In this document: one piece after another, positions 6,210 to 9,031 of the stretch
Layout: each line of letters opens with the position of its first letter
How positions within the stretch are numbered: the first letter of the stretch is position 1
Source of the DNA: an uncultured Planctomycetota bacterium
GTDB taxonomy: Bacteria; Planctomycetota; SZUA-567; JAFGNG01
Direction: 5' to 3'
Length of the DNA: 9,031 nucleotides
Assembly: GCA_947311175.1 (NCBI GenBank)
Contig: CAMZKK010000204.1
Span: 1-9,031, forward strand
Notes under the pieces: model-generated
What the model saw: only the letters and a program-made list of their open reading frames with translations
Database searches by the model: none
Told to the model about the DNA's origin: nothing
Position numbers and translations under genes: made by a program

Positions 6210-7517
6210 TTATCGTAGTTTTTGAGTAAAAGATTTTTCAGATACCAAAAAGCCAAAGGCAATTAATATAGAAATCACCCCTCCACACCCGCGAGTAAGC
6301 GGGTTCGCAAAGAGAATAAGAAAACAATTAGCAATAACGGCTAAAAGCAAAACCATTTTTAAAGTAACAGAAACTTCTCCTTTGTTACTTGTCGAGAATG
6401 CAGAATATACAAGATTAATCAAAACAAAGACAAATGCAAAACTACCAATAATTCCCATTTCTGAAAGTATAATAAAAAATAGACCAAAACTAAACGGCTC
6501 ATTTGTTTTTATATCAAAATCTTTTTCTATATCAGTCCTGCCTTCGGGAAGATTAATCCCATAATAATATTTTTTTATATGTTTTCCATATTGCCCAACT
6601 CCTACCCCTAAAAAAAGATTGGCTTTAATCATATTCATATTTGCTGCCCATCGATAATACCTCATGGTATGTCTAACCGTAGTTTCACCGGTATTGCTAT
6701 CAATATACTTTGCATATACTTGAACTGAATCAAAGATAGGTGTTCTATGTCGATAGACAGAAAAAAATAACATTAAGACAAATAAAGAATTAATTAAAAA
6801 CATCGAGTAATTATGGTCATTAATTCCCTTGAGAATAAACAAGGCAAGAGTAATACTGATTGCCACCACTGCCCATGCAGTAAAACTAAGGTAAATACCC
6901 AATAGGAATGTAATGCTCGCAACAGCTTTGATTATTTTTGATTTATCATTGAACAAAACTATACTCAAAATCGGAAGACTAAGGACAAAATACACAGCAA
7001 AATTATTTTTATTCAATAGCAACCCACCAACCGAAAACAAGGTTTCATTTTTAGAAAACCAATAATCCAAGCCGCAAATTATCATCGATATCAAAGAGCC
7101 AAAGGTAAATGTCCGCCAAGCCCGAATATGATTAGTTGCAAATAAAACGGAAAAAACTACCGGTGCAATAAATAAATATTCAAGGTATTGGATAAAGCTT
7201 TTGATGGAAAGCGAGATAGACACAATCTTTCCGTAATTAAGAATAAAGCCAATAATTACGATACATAAGAAAATCAATGATGGAGAAAATTTCTTGCCAA
7301 AGTCAGATATTTTTTGCCTTAGCTCACCACTCGTCATCCATGACCATAAAAGCAAAAAAAACGCAGGGAAGATGGTAATATCAAATGCAGTTAGATTAAG
7401 TGCTCTTTTTTCATTTAAAGGAATTTTTAAGATAGCATCCGCAATCGGAATAACCAACAATGCAAGCGTTGCCGATATTTGCCAATATTTTTTTGCTATA
7501 CAGCAATTATTCTCCAT
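6210..7517 (-). CDS. O-antigen ligase/polymerase-like membrane protein (Wzy_C-type)
   Basis: This 435-residue hydrophobic protein has roughly 11-12 predicted membrane segments (by eye about 13-31, 43-61, 79-95, 105-127, 134-150, 167-189, 197-230 as one or two, 238-253, 341-372 as one or two, 385-404 and 410-426). A large hydrophilic loop spans about 254-340. The loop contains VRHTMRYYRWAANMNMIKAN then LFLGVGVGQYGKHIKKYY, matching the R...W...N..LGvGvG.y pattern of WaaL/Wzy-type proteins, and is followed by FIILSEMGIIGSFAFV, like their (Q/L)xxxExGxxG helix. Such proteins join or polymerise lipid-linked polysaccharide at the outer face of the inner membrane. The usual HN before that helix is absent here (TNEPFSFG instead), so the substrate and precise activity are unknown. 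The start overlaps the trpB end by 11 nt, suggesting coupled translation; GGGG two nt before ATG is too close for a good ribosome binding site. Confidence 0.75.
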   Translation of the reverse strand: MENNCCIAKKYWQISATLALLVIPIADAILKIPLNEKRALNLTAFDITIFPAFFLLLWSWMTSGELRQKISDFGKKFSPSLIFLCIVIIGFILNYGKIVSISLSIKSFIQYLEYLFIAPVVFSVLFATNHIRAWRTFTFGSLISMIICGLDYWFSKNETLFSVGGLLLNKNNFAVYFVLSLPILSIVLFNDKSKIIKAVASITFLLGIYLSFTAWAVVAISITLALFILKGINDHNYSMFLINSLFVLMLFFSVYRHRTPIFDSVQVYAKYIDSNTGETTVRHTMRYYRWAANMNMIKANLFLGVGVGQYGKHIKKYYYGINLPEGRTDIEKDFDIKTNEPFSFGLFFIILSEMGIIGSFAFVFVLINLVYSAFSTSNKGEVSVTLKMVLLLAVIANCFLILFANPLTRGCGGVISILIAFGFLVSEKSFTQKLR

Positions 7518-8706
7518 ATCCCCAATTTTCTATAACATAGTCAAGGTCTTTGTCGCCACGTCCGCTTAGATTTAATAAGATTGAGCCGGACTTCATTTCT
7601 TTTGCTAATTTCATTGCATATGCAACGGCATGAGCACTTTCTAGTGCAGGGATGATTCCTTCATTGCGAGAAGTTTTAAAAAAGGCGTCCATTGCTTCTT
7701 TATCATTAATTACTACATATTCAATTCTTTTTTCATCCTTGAGATAGCAATGTTCCGGACCGGTTCCCGGATAGTCTAATCCACTTGCACAGGAATATAC
7801 CGGTGCAGGTTCACCATTTTCATCTTGCAAAAGATAACACTTAAAGCCATGAATTATTCCTTCCTTCCCATACGTCATTGTTGCCGAATGCTCTCCTGGT
7901 TCCGTCCCTCGACCAAGTGGCTCTACTCCATACATTTTTACGGAATCATCTAAAAATGCAGAAAATAGCCCAATCGCATTTGACCCGCCACCAACACAAG
8001 CAAGAACGGCATCAGGTAATTCACCAGTCATGTCGATAAACTGCTCCCTTGCCTCAACGCCAACAACTCTTTGGAAGTCTCTTACTAATGCCGGAAAGGG
8101 ATGAGGACCAACTACTGAGCCAATGCAGTAGATTGAATTTTCATAATCCTTAAGATATGCCTCAAATGCCGAATCAACCGCCTCTTTCAGGGTTTTAAGT
8201 CCATGAGTAACCGGCACCACGGTTGCTCCAAGAAGCTTCATTCTACTTACATTTGGTGACTCTTTGGCGATATCAACCTCACCCATATGAATTTCACATT
8301 CCAAGCCAAAAAAAGCTGCGGCGGTCGCAAGGGCAACTCCGTGTTGACCAGCACCGGTCTCAGCAATCAGTTTTTTCTTGCCCATAAATTTTGCAAGCAA
8401 GCCTTCACCCATGCAATGATTTAATTTGTGGGCACCGGTGTGGTTAAGGTCTTCGCGTTTAAAATAAATCTGCGCACCACCAACCATTTTAGAAATTCGT
8501 TCTGCATAATAAACCGGAGTCGGTCTTCCTTGAAAGTGTTTGCGAATAGAACGTAACTCATCAATAAAAGACGATGAATTAGAAATTATATTATAGGCTT
8601 CGGTAATTTCAGCAAAAGGTTTTTCTAATTGCGGAGGGATAAACGCTCCACCATATTTTCCAAAAAAACCTTCTTCATTTGGCATAGATTTTAAATAATT
8701 TTTCAT
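7507..8706 (-). CDS. trpB: Tryptophan synthase beta chain (variant TrpB)
   Basis: This 399-residue PLP enzyme would make L-tryptophan from indole (or TrpA-delivered indole) and serine. Conserved sites are all present: the PLP Schiff-base Lys94 in NHTGAHKLNH, Glu116 in AETGAGQHG, the phosphate-binding loop GGGSN (239-243), LDYPGTGPEH (310-319), Glu356 in IIPALESAHA and Ser381 in LSGRGDKD. Several stretches differ from textbook TrpB, for example HKLNHCMGEGLL (usually HK(I/T)NxxLGQALL), MGEVDIAKESPNVSRMKLLGA (141-161) and GFKCYLLQDENGEPAPV. From memory these mark a recurring TrpB paralogue often found away from trpA; no trp gene flanks it here. It may pair with a distant TrpA or salvage free indole. 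Length and active-site residues indicate a functional enzyme. The start is backed by GAGGAT 6 nt upstream. Confidence 0.93.
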   Translation of the reverse strand: MKNYLKSMPNEEGFFGKYGGAFIPPQLEKPFAEITEAYNIISNSSSFIDELRSIRKHFQGRPTPVYYAERISKMVGGAQIYFKREDLNHTGAHKLNHCMGEGLLAKFMGKKKLIAETGAGQHGVALATAAAFFGLECEIHMGEVDIAKESPNVSRMKLLGATVVPVTHGLKTLKEAVDSAFEAYLKDYENSIYCIGSVVGPHPFPALVRDFQRVVGVEAREQFIDMTGELPDAVLACVGGGSNAIGLFSAFLDDSVKMYGVEPLGRGTEPGEHSATMTYGKEGIIHGFKCYLLQDENGEPAPVYSCASGLDYPGTGPEHCYLKDEKRIEYVVINDKEAMDAFFKTSRNEGIIPALESAHAVAYAMKLAKEMKSGSILLNLSGRGDKDLDYVIENWGYGE

Positions 8707-8712
8707 CTTTTT

Positions 8713-8718
8713 ATCCTC
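8713..8718 (-). promoter_or_regulatory. Ribosome binding site of trpB
   Basis: GAGGAT on the - strand lies 6 nt before the ATG at 8704-8706. It supports the chosen start over the in-frame Met8 further in. Confidence 0.6.
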
Positions 8719-8741
8719 ATAAAAAAAATACTAATGATTAA

Positions 8742-8770
8742 ATTTTATAAAACTAAACACCCATTTACAA
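8742..8770 (-). promoter_or_regulatory. Candidate sigma70-type promoter for trpB - ligase - tex
   Basis: On the - strand, TTGTAA (8765-8770; 4 of 6 matches to TTGACA) and TAAAAT (8742-8747; 5 of 6 matches to TATAAT) are spaced by exactly 17 nt, in the 82-nt gap between the methyltransferase stop and trpB. Initiation would fall around 8735, leaving a leader of about 30 nt. That is too short for a trp-type attenuator, and no tryptophan-rich leader peptide is visible. Confidence 0.45.
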
Positions 8771-8788
8771 GAAAAACAAAATCGTCAG

Positions 8789-9031
8789 TTAACAAAGATT
8801 AGAACGATACATAACAATGGCAGCAGCAGTTGCAGCATTCAAACTTTCCACATTATTTTGCATTGGGATTGATATTTTTTGAGTAGCAATCTTCAAAAAG
8901 GCTTCAGAGACCCCTCTACCTTCATTCCCAATAATAATGGCAAACGGTTTATGATAATCTGCTTTGACATAAGAAGTACTTGCCCCCATCTCTGTGCAAA
9001 TAATGTTTATCTTTGATTTTTTCAAAAAAAA
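8789..9031 (-). CDS. SpoU/TrmH-family RNA 2'-O-methyltransferase, C-terminal part
   Basis: About 80 C-terminal residues are visible and the frame is open to the right edge. An in-frame TTG at 9023-9025 is most likely an internal Leu (FFLKKSKINI), not the start, because the family has a longer N-terminal part. SpoU motif 2, AIIIGNEGRGVSE, and motif 3, ISIPMQNNVESLNAATAAAIVMY, are both clear; together they form the trefoil-knot SAM site and dimer interface. The family methylates ribose 2'-OH groups in 23S rRNA or tRNA (RlmB, TrmH and TsnR are members). Which RNA is modified cannot be told from this part. It ends with TAA at 8789-8791, 82 nt before trpB on the same strand. Confidence 0.9.
   Translation of the reverse strand, partial: FFLKKSKINIICTEMGASTSYVKADYHKPFAIIIGNEGRGVSEAFLKIATQKISIPMQNNVESLNAATAAAIVMYRSNLC

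Noticed and set aside
7741..8520. Frequent CCGG/ACCGGT tetramers and hexamers scattered through the window.
   Set aside because: They mostly fall on Gly/Thr/Pro codons in different genes, with no regular spacing or shared flanks, so they do not form a repeat family.
8707..8788. A possible terminator for the methyltransferase gene: a T-rich run after its stop on the - strand.
   Set aside because: There are T runs but no convincing GC-containing stem before them. The promoter-like signal is the better-supported content of this gap.
8789..9025. A complete 78-residue methyltransferase starting at the TTG at 9023-9025.
   Set aside because: The frame stays open to the window edge and SpoU proteins have a longer N-terminal part. 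The TTG is better read as an internal Leu in a truncated view of the gene.

Overview
The window reads as an ordinary AT-rich bacterial chromosome segment. Its genes are tightly packed, with no insertion sequences, tRNA or rRNA genes, CRISPR arrays or phage genes. Two gene blocks converge near 3820-3906. The right-pointing block (1-3819) holds the tail of a SpoIIE-type phosphatase, an RsbW-like anti-sigma kinase, an RsbV-like STAS antagonist, mutL (broken by a frameshift) and miaA. The left-pointing block (9031 down to 3907) holds the C-terminal part of a SpoU/TrmH-family RNA methyltransferase, a TrpB-type tryptophan synthase beta chain, an O-antigen ligase/polymerase-like membrane protein and the RNA-binding protein Tex.

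Organism: assignment from sequence alone is tentative. MiaA carries the phrases DSMKIYKDMDIGTA and VEPSESFSVAQY, and MutL has the DQHA(X)2E(X)4E endonuclease motif of bacteria that lack MutH. The SpoIIE-RsbW-STAS cluster, the STAS phosphosite context ISSAG and a surface-polysaccharide membrane enzyme suggest an envelope-bearing bacterium. From remembered MiaA sequences I lean towards an AT-rich member of the Planctomycetota/PVC group, at low confidence. It does not look like a Gammaproteobacterium or a typical Firmicute.

Region by region: 2-936 is a partner-switching signalling operon, in which the phosphatase and kinase set the phosphorylation of the STAS protein. 1068-3819 is the common mutL-miaA pair, with a 4-nt ATG-less overlap (TTGA) and a TTG start for miaA. 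It probably has its own promoter near 992-1020. 3820-3906 separates the convergent blocks and holds a near-perfect hairpin with a U-run, which would terminate the mutL-miaA transcript. 3907-8706 is a probable trpB - ligase-like - tex operon with an 11-nt overlap and a 14-nt gap, preceded by a candidate promoter at 8742-8770. 8789-9031 is the end of an RNA methyltransferase gene that continues outside the window.

The most noteworthy points are the single-base frameshift in an otherwise intact mutL (real lesion, assembly error or, less likely, recoding), a Glu in place of the usual Thr/Ser in the MiaA P-loop, and a variant TrpB encoded next to a polysaccharide-type membrane gene instead of trpA. 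I found no convincing new biological system.
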